Shown: positions 7,698-17,167 of the stretch, one piece after another | Position numbering within the stretch: the stretch's first letter is position 1 | Layout: every line of letters begins with the position of its first letter | From: UBA4572 sp049965515 | GTDB taxonomy: Bacteria > Nitrospirota > Leptospirillia > Leptospirillales > Leptospirillaceae | DNA length: 31,827 nucleotides | NCBI GenBank assembly: GCA_049965515.1 | Contig: JBMFWG010000022.1 | Location: 1 to 31,827 of the forward strand | Direction: 5' to 3' | Made by a program: the position numbers and the translations under genes | The notes under the pieces: generated by a model | The model's input: the letters and a program-made list of their open reading frames with translations, nothing else | What the model was told of the DNA's origin: nothing | The model's database searches: none

Positions 7698-10070
7698 ATG
7701 GCAAAAGAACCTGACGAAAAAGAGATCGAAGCCATCAACTCCTACTGGATGGCCGCCAACTATCTCTCTCTCGGCATGCTCTACCTGCGCGACAATCCCC
7801 TCCTCGAAGCCCCCCTCTCCCCGGAGCATCTCAAGCCCCGCCTTCTTGGCCACTGGGGATCAGATCCCGGGCAAAACTTCGTCTGGGCCCACACCAATCG
7901 CCTCATCCGGAGACACGACATCTCCGCCATCTACATCAGCGGCCCCGGACACGGGGCCCCCGCCTCCCTGGCCAACGCCTATCTCGAAGGAACCTATTCT
8001 GAACTCTACCCGGACCGAAGTCCGGACAAGGAAGGAATGAAGAGGCTCTTCCGCCGCTTTTCCCATCCCGGCGGCGTCGGAAGCCATTGCACCCCCGAAA
8101 CCCCCGGATCCATCAACGAGGGCGGGGAGCTCGGTTACAGCCTCTCCCACGCCTACGGCGCAGCCTTTGACAACCCGGACCTTCTGGTGGTGGCCGTTGT
8201 CGGCGACGGAGAGGCGGAGACCGGTCCTATGGCGACCTCCTGGCATTCAAACAAGTTCCTGAACCCCCGACAAGACGGAGCCGTCCTGCCTGTCCTGCAC
8301 CTGAACGGGTACAAGATCGCCAACCCCACGGTTCTTTCCCGTATCTCCCACGAGGAGCTCAAGAGCCTCTTCGTAGGCTACGGCTATACCCCCCATTTCG
8401 TCGAGGGAGACGATCCCCTCACCATGCATCGGCTGATGGTCAAAACCATGGAAAAATGCCTCGCTGAAATTCGTGCCATTCAAAGGAAGGCCCGAGAGTC
8501 CGATCGTCCCGAGCGAGGCCGCTGGCCCATGATCGTCCTCCGGACCCCCAAGGGATGGACCGCTCCCAAGGAGCTTGACGGGCACAAGATCGAAGGCTCC
8601 TTCCGAGCCCACCAGGTTCCCATCCTCGACGCCGCCACCAATCCGGCCCATCTGAAAATCCTCGAGGCGTGGTTCCGAAGCTATCGTCCCCAGGACCATT
8701 TCGACAAAAACGGGGTCCTGCGTCCCGAGCTCCGGGATCTGGCGCCCAAGGGGCTCCGCCGGATGAGCGCCAATCCCGTGGCCAATGGCGGTCTCCTTCG
8801 GATCCCTCTCCGCCTTCCCGACTTTCGGGACTATCAGGTGCCCGTCCCCCGACCCGGAGGCGTCGAGGACCAGAACACCCTCCGGATGGGCCAGTTCCTT
8901 CGGGATGTCATGAAGATGAATCCCGGGAAATTCCGGGTCTTCGGTCCCGACGAAACCGCCTCCAACCGGCTCCAGGCCATTTACGAGGCCACCGGAAAAG
9001 CCTGGATGGCGGAGACCCTTCCCGAGGACGCCGACGGAACCTTTCTCTCCCCCACCGGCCATGTCATGGAGATGCTGAGCGAGCATACCCTTGAAGGATG
9101 GCTCGAAGGCTACCTTCTGACCGGACGCCACGGGCTCATCAACACCTATGAAGCCTTCGTGCATATTATCGACTCCATGGTCAACCAGCATGCCAAGTGG
9201 CTGGAAAAATCCCGGGAGGACGTTCCCTGGAGAGCTCCCGTCTCCTCCCTCAACATTCTTCTCTCCTCCACCGTCTGGCGGCAGGACCATAATGGCTTCA
9301 CCCACCAGGACCCGGGATTCCTCGATGTTATGACCAACAAGAGCCCCAAGGTCGTGCGGATCTATCTTCCCCCGGATGCCAACTGCCTCCTGAGCGTCAC
9401 CGACCACTGCCTTCGCAGTACCGACTATGTCAACGTCATCGTGGCCGACAAACAGCCTCATCTCCAGTTTCTCGACATGGAATCGGCTATCCGGCACTGC
9501 ACCAAGGGAATCGGACTCTGGGAGTGGGCCTCAAACGATGGAGGCGAGGATCCCGACGTGGTCATGGCCTCGGCGGGAGACATTGTCACCATTGAATCCC
9601 TTGCAGCCACGGCGATCCTTAGGGAGCTCTTTCCCGACATCCGGATCCGCTTTGTCAATATTGTCGACCTCTTCCGCCTGGTCCCCCAGAGCGAACACCC
9701 CCACGGATTCTCCGATCGGGACTTCGACAGCCTCTTCACCGTCGATCGCCCGATCATCCTCAACTTCCACGGATACCCGTGGCTCATCCACAAGCTCGCC
9801 TACCGGCGAACGAACCACAAGAATCTACACGTCCGGGGCTACAAGGAACAGGGGAGCATCAATACCCCCCTGCAGCTTGCCATCGAAAATCAGATCGACC
9901 GCTTCTCCCTGGCCATCGATGTCATCGACCGGGTCCCCCGGCTTCAGCGCAAGGGGGCCCATGCCAAGGAGTGGCTCAAGGGACAGATCATCGATCACCT
10001 GCGCTTTGCCCGGGAGCAGGGAATGGACCGTCCGGAAATTGAGGGCTTCCGCTGGCCCTTCCCCAAATAG
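7698..10070 (+). CDS. xfp: Xylulose-5-phosphate/fructose-6-phosphate phosphoketolase
   Basis: A thiamine-diphosphate enzyme that cleaves xylulose-5-P (and often fructose-6-P) with phosphate to acetyl-phosphate plus glyceraldehyde-3-P (or erythrose-4-P), giving C2 units without carbon loss. It is 790 residues, the normal family length. Family hallmarks include YLRDNPLLEAPL near the N-terminus, the SGPGHGAP loop at 81-88, and the GDGEAETGP diphosphate-binding motif at 169-177; the middle part has HGLINTYEAF and the C-terminal part VDRPIILNFHGYPW. ATG 7698 follows GGAGG (7687-7691). The DNA glycosylase gene starts 12 bases after the stop. The enzyme needs ThDP, and thiC is elsewhere in this window. 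Confidence 0.96.
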   Translation: MAKEPDEKEIEAINSYWMAANYLSLGMLYLRDNPLLEAPLSPEHLKPRLLGHWGSDPGQNFVWAHTNRLIRRHDISAIYISGPGHGAPASLANAYLEGTYSELYPDRSPDKEGMKRLFRRFSHPGGVGSHCTPETPGSINEGGELGYSLSHAYGAAFDNPDLLVVAVVGDGEAETGPMATSWHSNKFLNPRQDGAVLPVLHLNGYKIANPTVLSRISHEELKSLFVGYGYTPHFVEGDDPLTMHRLMVKTMEKCLAEIRAIQRKARESDRPERGRWPMIVLRTPKGWTAPKELDGHKIEGSFRAHQVPILDAATNPAHLKILEAWFRSYRPQDHFDKNGVLRPELRDLAPKGLRRMSANPVANGGLLRIPLRLPDFRDYQVPVPRPGGVEDQNTLRMGQFLRDVMKMNPGKFRVFGPDETASNRLQAIYEATGKAWMAETLPEDADGTFLSPTGHVMEMLSEHTLEGWLEGYLLTGRHGLINTYEAFVHIIDSMVNQHAKWLEKSREDVPWRAPVSSLNILLSSTVWRQDHNGFTHQDPGFLDVMTNKSPKVVRIYLPPDANCLLSVTDHCLRSTDYVNVIVADKQPHLQFLDMESAIRHCTKGIGLWEWASNDGGEDPDVVMASAGDIVTIESLAATAILRELFPDIRIRFVNIVDLFRLVPQSEHPHGFSDRDFDSLFTVDRPIILNFHGYPWLIHKLAYRRTNHKNLHVRGYKEQGSINTPLQLAIENQIDRFSLAIDVIDRVPRLQRKGAHAKEWLKGQIIDHLRFAREQGMDRPEIEGFRWPFPK

Positions 10071-10082
10071 CCGCCCTTCCCA

Positions 10083-10760
10083 GTGGAGAGCCCGACTGAC
10101 CTTCTCCGGCTTCCGCCTCTTCCCCGGGACTTCTATGAGCGCCCCACGGAGGAGGTGGCCCAAGACCTTCTGGGGAAGGTTCTTCTTAGACAGCATGACG
10201 GCCGGTGTCTTGCCGGCCGCATCGTGGAGGTGGAGGCCTACCTCGGAGCCCACGATCTCGCCTGCCATTCCGCTCGGGGAAAGACCGCACGCACGGCAGT
10301 GATGTTCGGACCCGGAGGCCGGACCTATGTCTATATGATCTACGGCATGTACCACTGCCTGAACGTCGTCACGGAACCGGAAGGCTCTCCCTGCGCCGTC
10401 CTCATCCGGGCGCTGGAGCCTCTGGGCCTTCTTCCCGGTTCCGCCTCCGGTCCGGGGCGACTCTGCCGGACCCTCTCCCTCGACAGAAGCCTCACGGACC
10501 ACGATCTGAGCCGACCTCCCCTCACCCTGAGGGACAACCCCCGCCTTCCCCCCCTCGCCCCCGTCGCCCGATCTCCCCGAATCGGCGTGGACTATGCCGG
10601 AGAGTGGGCCAAAAAGCCCCTCCGCTTCTTCATTGATGGCAACCCCTGGGTCTCGGGAGCAAGGTCTTCCCGCGCACGACCCCTCCCCGCGTCTCCTGAC
10701 TTTCTTCCCCACAGCAACAGCCTCCTCCTGGAAGACAAAAAAAGGCCCTCCCGGCGATAA
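10083..10760 (+). CDS. 3-methyladenine DNA glycosylase (AAG/MPG family)
   Basis: Excises alkylated purines such as 3-methyladenine, starting base-excision repair. The 225-residue protein has the family pattern: LPRDFYERPTEEVAQDLLGKVLL, then GRIVEVEAYLG with the catalytic glutamate E51, HSARGKTARTAVMFGPGG, YVYMIYGMYHCLNVV, and a C-terminal RIGVDYAGEW segment before the final strand RFFIDGNPWVSG. The last 30 or so residues are a low-complexity tail outside the family fold. The start is GTG 10083 just past the xfp stop with no clear ribosome site, suggesting coupling to xfp. Its TAA stop (10758-10760) lies in the loop of the terminator that serves the opposing transporter gene. Confidence 0.9.
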   Translation: MESPTDLLRLPPLPRDFYERPTEEVAQDLLGKVLLRQHDGRCLAGRIVEVEAYLGAHDLACHSARGKTARTAVMFGPGGRTYVYMIYGMYHCLNVVTEPEGSPCAVLIRALEPLGLLPGSASGPGRLCRTLSLDRSLTDHDLSRPPLTLRDNPRLPPLAPVARSPRIGVDYAGEWAKKPLRFFIDGNPWVSGARSSRARPLPASPDFLPHSNSLLLEDKKRPSRR

Positions 10761-10773
10761 GGCCGGGAAGGCC
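10737..10773 (-). terminator. Strong terminator of the MFS gene, overlapping the end of the glycosylase gene
   Basis: GGCC-C-TCCCGGC (10744-10755) pairs with GCCGGGA-A-GGCC (10762-10773) around a six-base loop. On the minus strand it is followed by seven T (complement of 10737-10743). It lies 31 bases past the transporter stop, and its left arm codes the last residues of the glycosylase. Confidence 0.85.
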
Positions 10774-10803
10774 CCAAAAAAGCGGCCCTTGGGGGGAATC
10801 CCC

Positions 10804-12075
10804 TCATTGCCGGGAGTCCTCCTTGGCCTGGCGCACGAAGAGAAGAGCCAGGAAGGTGAGCACTGCCGTGGAGGAAAGATAGAGCCCCACGGCCGACAAT
10901 CCGTGGCTCTGCGCCAGGCGGGTCGCGATATAGGGAGCGGGAGAGGCCCCGACGATCCCCGCCAGATTGAAGGCCAAAGAGGCACCGGTATAGCGCACAG
11001 GCGTGGAGAAGAGCTCCGAGAGGATCGTGCCGGCGGGGCCGTAGGTCAAGCCGATGACGGAAAATCCGGCGACGAAGAAGGCCAGGAGGCGTCCCGTGTG
11101 GTGGGCCGCCATCATGGGGGCAAAGAGGAGGCCGAAGACAAAGATCAGAACGGTGGCGATCATCATCGCCTCCCGGGCACTTCGGCGATCGGCATAATGG
11201 GCCGAGACGGGAATGAACAGGGCAAAGCAGACCACTCCCACCATCTGCACCAGGAGAAAGCTCTCACGGGAGTAGCCCAGATGGGTCGTCCCCCACCCCA
11301 GGGCAAAGACTGTCATCAGATAAAAAAGGACAAAGGTTGAAAAGAGGGAGAAGACTCCCGACAGGAGGGCTCCCGGGTGCCGAACCAGGACCCGGGCCAC
11401 CGGAAGGCGAACCTCCTCTCCCCGGGAGAGAACCCGGGCGAACTCGGGGGTCTCCAGAAGGCGAAGACGGATCCAGAGCCCCAGAAAGACGAGCGTCGCG
11501 GAGAGAACAAAGGGAATCCTCCAGCCAAAGGAGAGGAACTCCTGCCGGGTGATGGTCTTGGAGAGAAGCAGAAAGATCCCCGTGGACAGGATGAAGCCTG
11601 CCGGGGCCCCCAGCTGGGGGAACATCCCGTACCACCCCCGCCGGCCAGCAGGGGCATTTTCCGTCGCCAGAAGAACCGCCCCGCCCCACTCTCCCCCAAG
11701 CCCGACCCCCTGCCCCAGCCGGCAGAGGGCCAAAAGAAGGGGTGCCAGGATCCCGGCCGTGGAATAAGTGGGAAGAAGGCCGATCAGGACGGTGGAGATC
11801 CCCATCGTCAGAAGCGAGGCCACCAGCGTGGCCTTCCGCCCCACCCTGTCGCCAAAGTGACCGAAGAGAACAGCGCCCACGGGACGGGTCAGAAAGGCCA
11901 GGGCAAAGGTGGCCAGCGACTGGAGAGTGGCTGCGGAGGGATCCCCCGGAGGGAAAAAGAGGGCGGGGAAGACGAGCACCGAGGCCGTGGCAAAGATGTA
12001 GAAGTCGAAAAACTCGATGGTGGTTCCGATAGCACTGGCCAGAAGAATCCGGCCTTTTTGAGAGGGGGCGGTCAT
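10804..12075 (-). CDS. MFS transporter, metabolite:H+ symporter (MHS) family
   Basis: A polytopic inner-membrane protein with about 12 hydrophobic segments. GTTIEFFDFYIFATASVLVF in the first helix is the hallmark of the MHS branch (ShiA, KgtP, ProP relatives), as are the GHFGDRVGRKATL loop between helices 2 and 3 (the MFS signature) and RLGQGVGLGGEWGGAVLLATE in helix 4. The MHS branch imports organic acids or zwitterions with protons; the substrate cannot be read from sequence. I start it at ATG 12075 (423 residues), which puts the first helix at the usual distance. An extension to TTG 12120 (438 residues) is possible but has its ribosome site almost touching the start. It stands alone, with its own strong terminator. 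Confidence 0.88.
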   Translation of the reverse strand: MTAPSQKGRILLASAIGTTIEFFDFYIFATASVLVFPALFFPPGDPSAATLQSLATFALAFLTRPVGAVLFGHFGDRVGRKATLVASLLTMGISTVLIGLLPTYSTAGILAPLLLALCRLGQGVGLGGEWGGAVLLATENAPAGRRGWYGMFPQLGAPAGFILSTGIFLLLSKTITRQEFLSFGWRIPFVLSATLVFLGLWIRLRLLETPEFARVLSRGEEVRLPVARVLVRHPGALLSGVFSLFSTFVLFYLMTVFALGWGTTHLGYSRESFLLVQMVGVVCFALFIPVSAHYADRRSAREAMMIATVLIFVFGLLFAPMMAAHHTGRLLAFFVAGFSVIGLTYGPAGTILSELFSTPVRYTGASLAFNLAGIVGASPAPYIATRLAQSHGLSAVGLYLSSTAVLTFLALLFVRQAKEDSRQ

Positions 12076-12120
12076 CGACGGGTCTTTTCTGAAAGAGGGA
12101 AGACGATTGGAAAACACCAA

Positions 12121-12456
12121 GCCTTCTAAGTTTTACCTGAACATGGAGGCCAGTCTCAAGGGGCTCCCCCCGCCGCAGCAATTCCCCATACGATCAAGGA
12201 GCAACAGGGAGGAGGGCCGCAATCTTCCCCGAGCGGAAGGGTTTGAGCACTTTTCCAGGACGATCCGCTCGCCCCAGTGTCGACGTGAAAAACCGCTCAT
12301 ACAGAGCAATGTCGTTCATTCATCCTCTTTAATTTATTCTTGTTTTTAACAAAAGACAGAGTCCTTCTCGTCAGAAGAGACGAAAAAGACACGGGGGCGA
12401 GAGAAGAAAAAGGCACCTCCCCTGGTCTTGGCAAAGGGGGATCTGCCCGGTTTTGA
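12121..12456. other. Intergenic stretch between the MFS gene and the Wadjet operon
   Basis: I see no credible gene. The most AT-rich part of the window is at about 12318-12352 and includes a TTGTT-TTT-AACAA inverted repeat. The minus-strand transporter promoter probably lies here, but I cannot pick convincing hexamers. Confidence 0.4.
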
Positions 12457-12485
12457 AAAGGGCCCTCCCGGAGCCTCCGGAAGAG
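12457..12485 (-). terminator. Terminator of the Wadjet operon
   Basis: Downstream of the jetD stop, on the minus strand, a 10-bp stem (complement of 12476-12485 with that of 12463-12472, two G-T pairs) and a three-base loop are followed by CCTTTTC (T run complementary to 12457-12460). Confidence 0.65.
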
Positions 12486-12507
12486 GTCTTCTAGCAAGGT
12501 TCTCCTT

Positions 12508-13740
12508 CTAGGCCAGCCGTCTGATCTCCTCAAGAACCCTCCCGAAGGGGATCCGCTCCTGCTCGAGGCGGACCCCCCGCCCTCCCCGGACAAGGGATCG
12601 AAGGGTCGCATAAGTCTCCTGCTCGGCCAGTTCAAGCCGGGTCAGCTCCCCCTCGAAGGGGGCAGGCTCCTCGACCCAGAGCTCGCGATGGGAAAGAAGG
12701 GCCTCCCGGTCCATCAGAAAGGACCGGGCCTGGGGGAAGCCGCTCCGAAGGCGATCAAGAATCGCCAATCCATGCGTGTCGATATCCCCCCAGTAAAAGA
12801 TCTCCGTCTTGCCAAGCCATCCGGCCCCGAAGAGACGATCGACGGCGTAGCCCTCTCCGAACAGGAGCAGGCTCTTCTCCTGTTCCGGAAAAGCCAGCCC
12901 GTTGATCTCGTTTTCCACCACAAACACCCTCTTGACGGGCAAAGGGTTTGAGGAAAACTCCGAGACCCGGACAGTCAGGTCGGAATATCCCCCCACCGAA
13001 AGGGCGGGATCGAGAAGACGAAAGCGCACAAGGGAGGGCTTCTCCCTGAGACCATAGCGGAGCGCGAACCCCCGGCCCCCTCCATGCCCCGGATGGATCC
13101 TTTCCGGGGGGAGGATGCGGTCGAGGAGGGAAGAAATCAGGGACTTCCTCCTCTCAATGAACTTGGTGTCGACCTCCGGGATATCGAGCTGGCGAAGGTA
13201 GAGGCCGGAAAGAGAACGGCTCCGGAAGTGGGTGAGGACCCGGAGGAGACGGTCCACATCATCCTGGCAGGAAGAAAGCTCCAGCGGCCTCTCCAGCACC
13301 CACGACTCAAGTTCCGGGAAGGCGGCCACCATCGTCTTCGCCGCCGCAAGAAAGTGCGCCCCTTCCTTCCCGCGCCCGATAAATCGAAGGCAGGCCGCGG
13401 CATCGGCAAAGACCAGCGCCGACGGGAGACGGTTTTCCCCCAGGATCCGGTGGCGGACGCTTCGCCAGACAATCCGGAAGGGTTCCTCCCCCGTCCCCTC
13501 CCGGGACTCTGCCACGAGGGAGCGGATCCAGACCCGCACCTCCTCGAAGCGGTCGAGAAGATCCCGGGAGGAGATCCGCGGAAGGGGAATCTCCACCGGA
13601 GCCGAATCCTCCCGGTAGAGGGCCCGAAGGAGGTCGCCCTTCTCCCACAGCCGAAGACACCTCTCCTTGAGGGAGGCGATCCCAGGAAGGCTCACCGGTC
13701 GCTTCCCTTCTCCTCCCGGCTCCGCCCCCTGATCCCTCAT
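12508..13740 (-). CDS. jetD: Wadjet subunit JetD (DUF3322/DUF2220, TOPRIM nuclease)
   Basis: JetD is the topoisomerase-VI-A-like nuclease of Wadjet; it cleaves small circular DNA after the JetABC SMC complex has extruded it into a loop. The N-terminal DUF3322-type part has LPRISSRDLLDRFEEVRVW. The C-terminal TOPRIM part shows VVENEINGLAFP (E276) and WGDIDTHGLAILDRLR (D319, D321), the acidic residues expected to bind the metal. I start it at ATG 13740, which lies 10 bases after the jetC stop and gives 410 residues, near the family length. The frame stays open upstream inside jetC to 13905, but that part does not look like the family. It is last in the jetABCD operon and precedes a terminator. 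Confidence 0.92.
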   Translation of the reverse strand: MRDQGAEPGGEGKRPVSLPGIASLKERCLRLWEKGDLLRALYREDSAPVEIPLPRISSRDLLDRFEEVRVWIRSLVAESREGTGEEPFRIVWRSVRHRILGENRLPSALVFADAAACLRFIGRGKEGAHFLAAAKTMVAAFPELESWVLERPLELSSCQDDVDRLLRVLTHFRSRSLSGLYLRQLDIPEVDTKFIERRKSLISSLLDRILPPERIHPGHGGGRGFALRYGLREKPSLVRFRLLDPALSVGGYSDLTVRVSEFSSNPLPVKRVFVVENEINGLAFPEQEKSLLLFGEGYAVDRLFGAGWLGKTEIFYWGDIDTHGLAILDRLRSGFPQARSFLMDREALLSHRELWVEEPAPFEGELTRLELAEQETYATLRSLVRGGRGVRLEQERIPFGRVLEEIRRLA

Positions 13741-13750
13741 GGACAAACCG

Positions 13751-16700
13751 TCACGGGCTCTCCCCGTTTTCTGTGCCCGCTCCCGGAGGAACTGGCTCCG
13801 AAGGCTTCCGGGCTTCCTGCTCGCCCCGATACTCGGCAATGGAGAGGTTCCGGATCCGCGACTCCCGTCCCCCTTCATTGTGCACGAAGGAGACCGATCG
13901 CACATAGGGTTCGATGATGTGGATCTTCTGGAGCGGCGTCACCACAAGAAGCTGAAGCGAGAGTCGCTTGAAGAGTTCGAGCCCGTAACGGGCTGATTCG
14001 TCGGACCCCCGGCCGAAGGCTTCATCGATCACGACGAAGCGGAAACTCCGGGCTCGCGGCGCCCCCCACTCGAGTCCGAACTGGTAGGCCAGGGAGGCCG
14101 CCAGAACTGTGTAGGCGAGCTTCTCCTTCTGCCCTCCGGACTTGCCCCCTGAATCAGTGTAGTGCTCGAACTCCGACCCGTCCTCCCGCCAACGCTCAGA
14201 GGCGCCAAAGACGTACCAGTTCCGAACGTCGGTGACCTTTTCCGTCCAGCGCTGGTCAAGCTCGGAGAGCCCCTCCCTCCCCCGAAAGCGCTCGATGATC
14301 CTCCGAACCTCCAGGAACTTCGCCTCCGAATAGCTCTCCTCCTCCGATCCTGTGGTGGTGTTGTCGGTGCAGGCCCGGAGATCCTGCTGGAACGCCCGGA
14401 CCTCCAGATCAGGGGTGGGTTTGGCCTCGAGGACGATGTAGCGGCCCGGGTTGTAGTCAATCCCTGCAAGGGAGGCGTTGATGGCGCCGATTCTCTCCCG
14501 GATGAGCTGGCTCTCCCGGGACAGGTGGGAGAGGAAGCCCGCCACTTCCCGGATGGTATTGACGTTGAGAAGCTCCTTGAAACGGCTTTCGTAGCGGGGG
14601 AGATCGTCGGACTCGATCTTCCCGAGGAGAGCCACATAGGCCGGTCCCGCCTCGGGACTGGCATCGAGTTCCCGGGACTCCCCGGGGAACTCCCGGCGAA
14701 ATTCCTGCATTTGGCGCACGAGTCGCTCCCGGAGATCCTGGCGGATCGTCTGCTCCCGGGACAGTCGCCGGGACAGATGGCCTCGGACAGTCGTCTCCCG
14801 TCCTGCGAGATCGTTGAGGGTGGCCGTCGGAGACGGAAAGAGAGATCGGATCTCTTCAGCAAGCCGAGGAAAGAGGATCTCCCGAACGGAGGACGGAAGG
14901 GTCGACAAATCCTTTTCGATGGCAGCCACCCGCCCCGAAAACTCCTCGTACCGGCCCCTTTCCCGGCCTTCCCGGGCGGTGGTCCTGGAGAGGTCCTCCT
15001 CGATCGTCCCGATCTCCCGCTCGACATCGGCCAGCTGGCGCTCAAGCGCCCGAAGGATGTCCGACCCCTCCTCGAGCTCCTTCTTCTCAGCCTGGTAGCG
15101 GTCGATCTCCACGGCCACCTCCCGCCAGTCGAGATCCCCAAATTCCCGGAACTCGGAAAGACGGGCAAGATTTTCGATGCGAACAGAGAGGGCCCTCGAC
15201 TCCTTCTCCAGATCCCGTCGCTCCTTCTCCTCCTTGCGGATCTGTGCCTCCAGAGCCTCGACCTCGCGCTCTAACGCCCGGATCTTCTCCTTGTTCGACC
15301 ATCCCAGGACATAGCGTGTCCGGTCATCGATCCGGTAGCGGTCGTCCTTTTCGTGTTTTTCCGGCCCGCCCTTCACCTGGCCCGCCAGCGTCAGGGCCCG
15401 GAGCTCTCGCCGGAAGGCGTCGAGATCACGGCAGCAGGCATAATTGAAGCGTTCCCCCAGATGGGCCGCAAGCCAGCCGGCATAGGGGGTCTGGGGATGG
15501 ATCTCCACCTTGCGCACCAGGGAGTCGGGAGGGAGGGGGAGAGAAGAGGCGACCTGTTCACCGGATCGGACCCGAAAGTAGACAAGACGACCCTTGAGGG
15601 CGTTCTGGTCGACCCAGAGGCTCACCGCCGGGTAAAGGCGGTCGGGGACGAGGATCGACAGGGCGAAGGAGTGAAGGACCCTCTCAATGGCCCCTTCCCA
15701 CTCCCGCTCCGACTCCCGGACCCCGATCAGCTCCCCCGCGAAGGGAAGGGCCTCGGGTGGCGTGGAGAGCGCCTGGGCCAGGCTCTGCCGGATCGCCATC
15801 TGGCCTTCCGGGATCGACGAGGTGCGAAGACGGAGGGATCTCACCTCTGCCAATACCCCCTGAAGGCGGGCAGACAGACCCTGCCTCCGGACCTCGACCT
15901 CCACTGTCCGCTCCCGAAAGCGTTCTCCGGCGGAACGGGCCTCCTCCCCGAGGGCGTCAATCTCCGCGAGCGTCCGGAGAAAGGCCTCGGCCGAACCCAC
16001 CGGGGGAAGGCCCAGCTCTGTGGCCAGATGGTCGTAGCGCTGGGCTTTTTCCTTGCGGGCACCCCTCAGGGCCTCAAGGCGGCGGATTTCAGCATCGAGC
16101 CAGGAGAGGCGGTCCCCGCCGTTTCGCGCGATGGCACTCCGCACCTCGTCGCGGTTGGCCAGGACCGCCGCCTTCCGTCCGGCCAGCTCAGAGCGTCTCT
16201 GGGCCAACTCCCGGAGCACGACCTCGAGGCGCGTGAGCTCTTCTTTCCGGAGAGCCCCCTCCAGGGAGGCCATGTAGGGAGAGAGCACATCCAGGAGCTC
16301 CGAAAGCCGGGCGATCTCCCCGTCGACCTTTTCGTGCAGAAGAACATCGGCGCGGATAGGGGAGAGAAGATCCCGCTGCCGTCGTGCGGCAACCACCGAT
16401 TCATGGGACCGGGTCAGATCCTCGAAGTGGGCGATCAGGGCCTCGATGCGACGGGCACTGTCGACCGGTTCAAGCATGTGGTCACGGACAAAGCCCGTCA
16501 GATTGCCCACAGATTTCATCGAGACCGTCTGGTGGAAGAGGTCCAGCGCCTGAAGGTTATCGAGGCCGAAGCGGCGCATGAAGGACGCGGCGTAGGGGGA
16601 AAATGAGTCATGAACCTCGGTCTTTGGAAGACCCTTGAGACGTCGGCGAAGATCTTGGATGTCGCCGCCGAAGCCGGCGAAATGCTTTGTAATCTCAAGA

Positions 16701-17167
16701 TCGCGCTCGGAGACGAGGTGGAGTCGGGCGGGGGGAGACTGGCTCTCCTTGACCCAGAAGACCTGGGCCAGGGTGACGACACTCTCCAGTGCGGCGTTTT
16801 TGAAGACCCCCAGGATCACCGAGTACCCGCCCGGCTCCCGAAGGGCGACGGGGCGGGCGGTGGCCCCGGCCTCGACGCGCTCGGACTTGTAGTAGCCCAG
16901 GACGTAGGAGCGAAGGGAGCGTTCCCGGGACTCGGCCCCGGCAGCCTTGTTGTAGGCGACCTTCTGGGGAGGAACGAGGAGGGTGGTGATGGCGTCCACC
17001 AGGGTCGACTTGCCCGAGCCGATGTCCCCCGTCACAAGAACGTTCTCTCCCCGGGGAGAAAGACTCCAGACCCGGTCGGTGAATGTCCCCCAGTTGTAGA
17101 GCTCGAAGCGCTCCAGTCGGTAGCCGGAACGGGGGTCGACGGCAGATTCGGAAAAGGGGATTCTCAT
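13751..17167 (-). CDS. jetC: Wadjet subunit JetC (SMC/MukB-like ATPase)
   Basis: The 1138-residue SMC-like motor of Wadjet. The N-terminal head has ERFELYNWGTF and Walker A GDIGSGKST at 47-55. Long coiled-coil arms run through about 270-480 and 640-850, rich in heptads such as EKIRALEREVEALEAQIRKEEKE, on either side of a hinge-like region. The C-terminal head has the ABC signature SGGKSGGQK at about 1006-1014 and Walker B VVIDEAF ending near 1051 (D1048, E1049). All ATPase motifs are intact, so loop extrusion should be possible. ATG 17167 follows GGAGGAG and overlaps the jetB stop (ATGA); the open frame extends to 17242, but that part is jetB in another frame. Confidence 0.95.
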   Translation of the reverse strand: MRIPFSESAVDPRSGYRLERFELYNWGTFTDRVWSLSPRGENVLVTGDIGSGKSTLVDAITTLLVPPQKVAYNKAAGAESRERSLRSYVLGYYKSERVEAGATARPVALREPGGYSVILGVFKNAALESVVTLAQVFWVKESQSPPARLHLVSERDLEITKHFAGFGGDIQDLRRRLKGLPKTEVHDSFSPYAASFMRRFGLDNLQALDLFHQTVSMKSVGNLTGFVRDHMLEPVDSARRIEALIAHFEDLTRSHESVVAARRQRDLLSPIRADVLLHEKVDGEIARLSELLDVLSPYMASLEGALRKEELTRLEVVLRELAQRRSELAGRKAAVLANRDEVRSAIARNGGDRLSWLDAEIRRLEALRGARKEKAQRYDHLATELGLPPVGSAEAFLRTLAEIDALGEEARSAGERFRERTVEVEVRRQGLSARLQGVLAEVRSLRLRTSSIPEGQMAIRQSLAQALSTPPEALPFAGELIGVRESEREWEGAIERVLHSFALSILVPDRLYPAVSLWVDQNALKGRLVYFRVRSGEQVASSLPLPPDSLVRKVEIHPQTPYAGWLAAHLGERFNYACCRDLDAFRRELRALTLAGQVKGGPEKHEKDDRYRIDDRTRYVLGWSNKEKIRALEREVEALEAQIRKEEKERRDLEKESRALSVRIENLARLSEFREFGDLDWREVAVEIDRYQAEKKELEEGSDILRALERQLADVEREIGTIEEDLSRTTAREGRERGRYEEFSGRVAAIEKDLSTLPSSVREILFPRLAEEIRSLFPSPTATLNDLAGRETTVRGHLSRRLSREQTIRQDLRERLVRQMQEFRREFPGESRELDASPEAGPAYVALLGKIESDDLPRYESRFKELLNVNTIREVAGFLSHLSRESQLIRERIGAINASLAGIDYNPGRYIVLEAKPTPDLEVRAFQQDLRACTDNTTTGSEEESYSEAKFLEVRRIIERFRGREGLSELDQRWTEKVTDVRNWYVFGASERWREDGSEFEHYTDSGGKSGGQKEKLAYTVLAASLAYQFGLEWGAPRARSFRFVVIDEAFGRGSDESARYGLELFKRLSLQLLVVTPLQKIHIIEPYVRSVSFVHNEGGRESRIRNLSIAEYRGEQEARKPSEPVPPGAGTENGESP

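Noticed and set aside
12107..12349. 80-codon plus-strand frame upstream of the Wadjet terminator
   Set aside because: It overlaps the transporter gene start, has no ribosome site and no protein-like features.
15353..16606. 417-codon plus-strand frame inside jetC
   Set aside because: It lies wholly within the coiled-coil coding part of JetC and is explained by high GC content.
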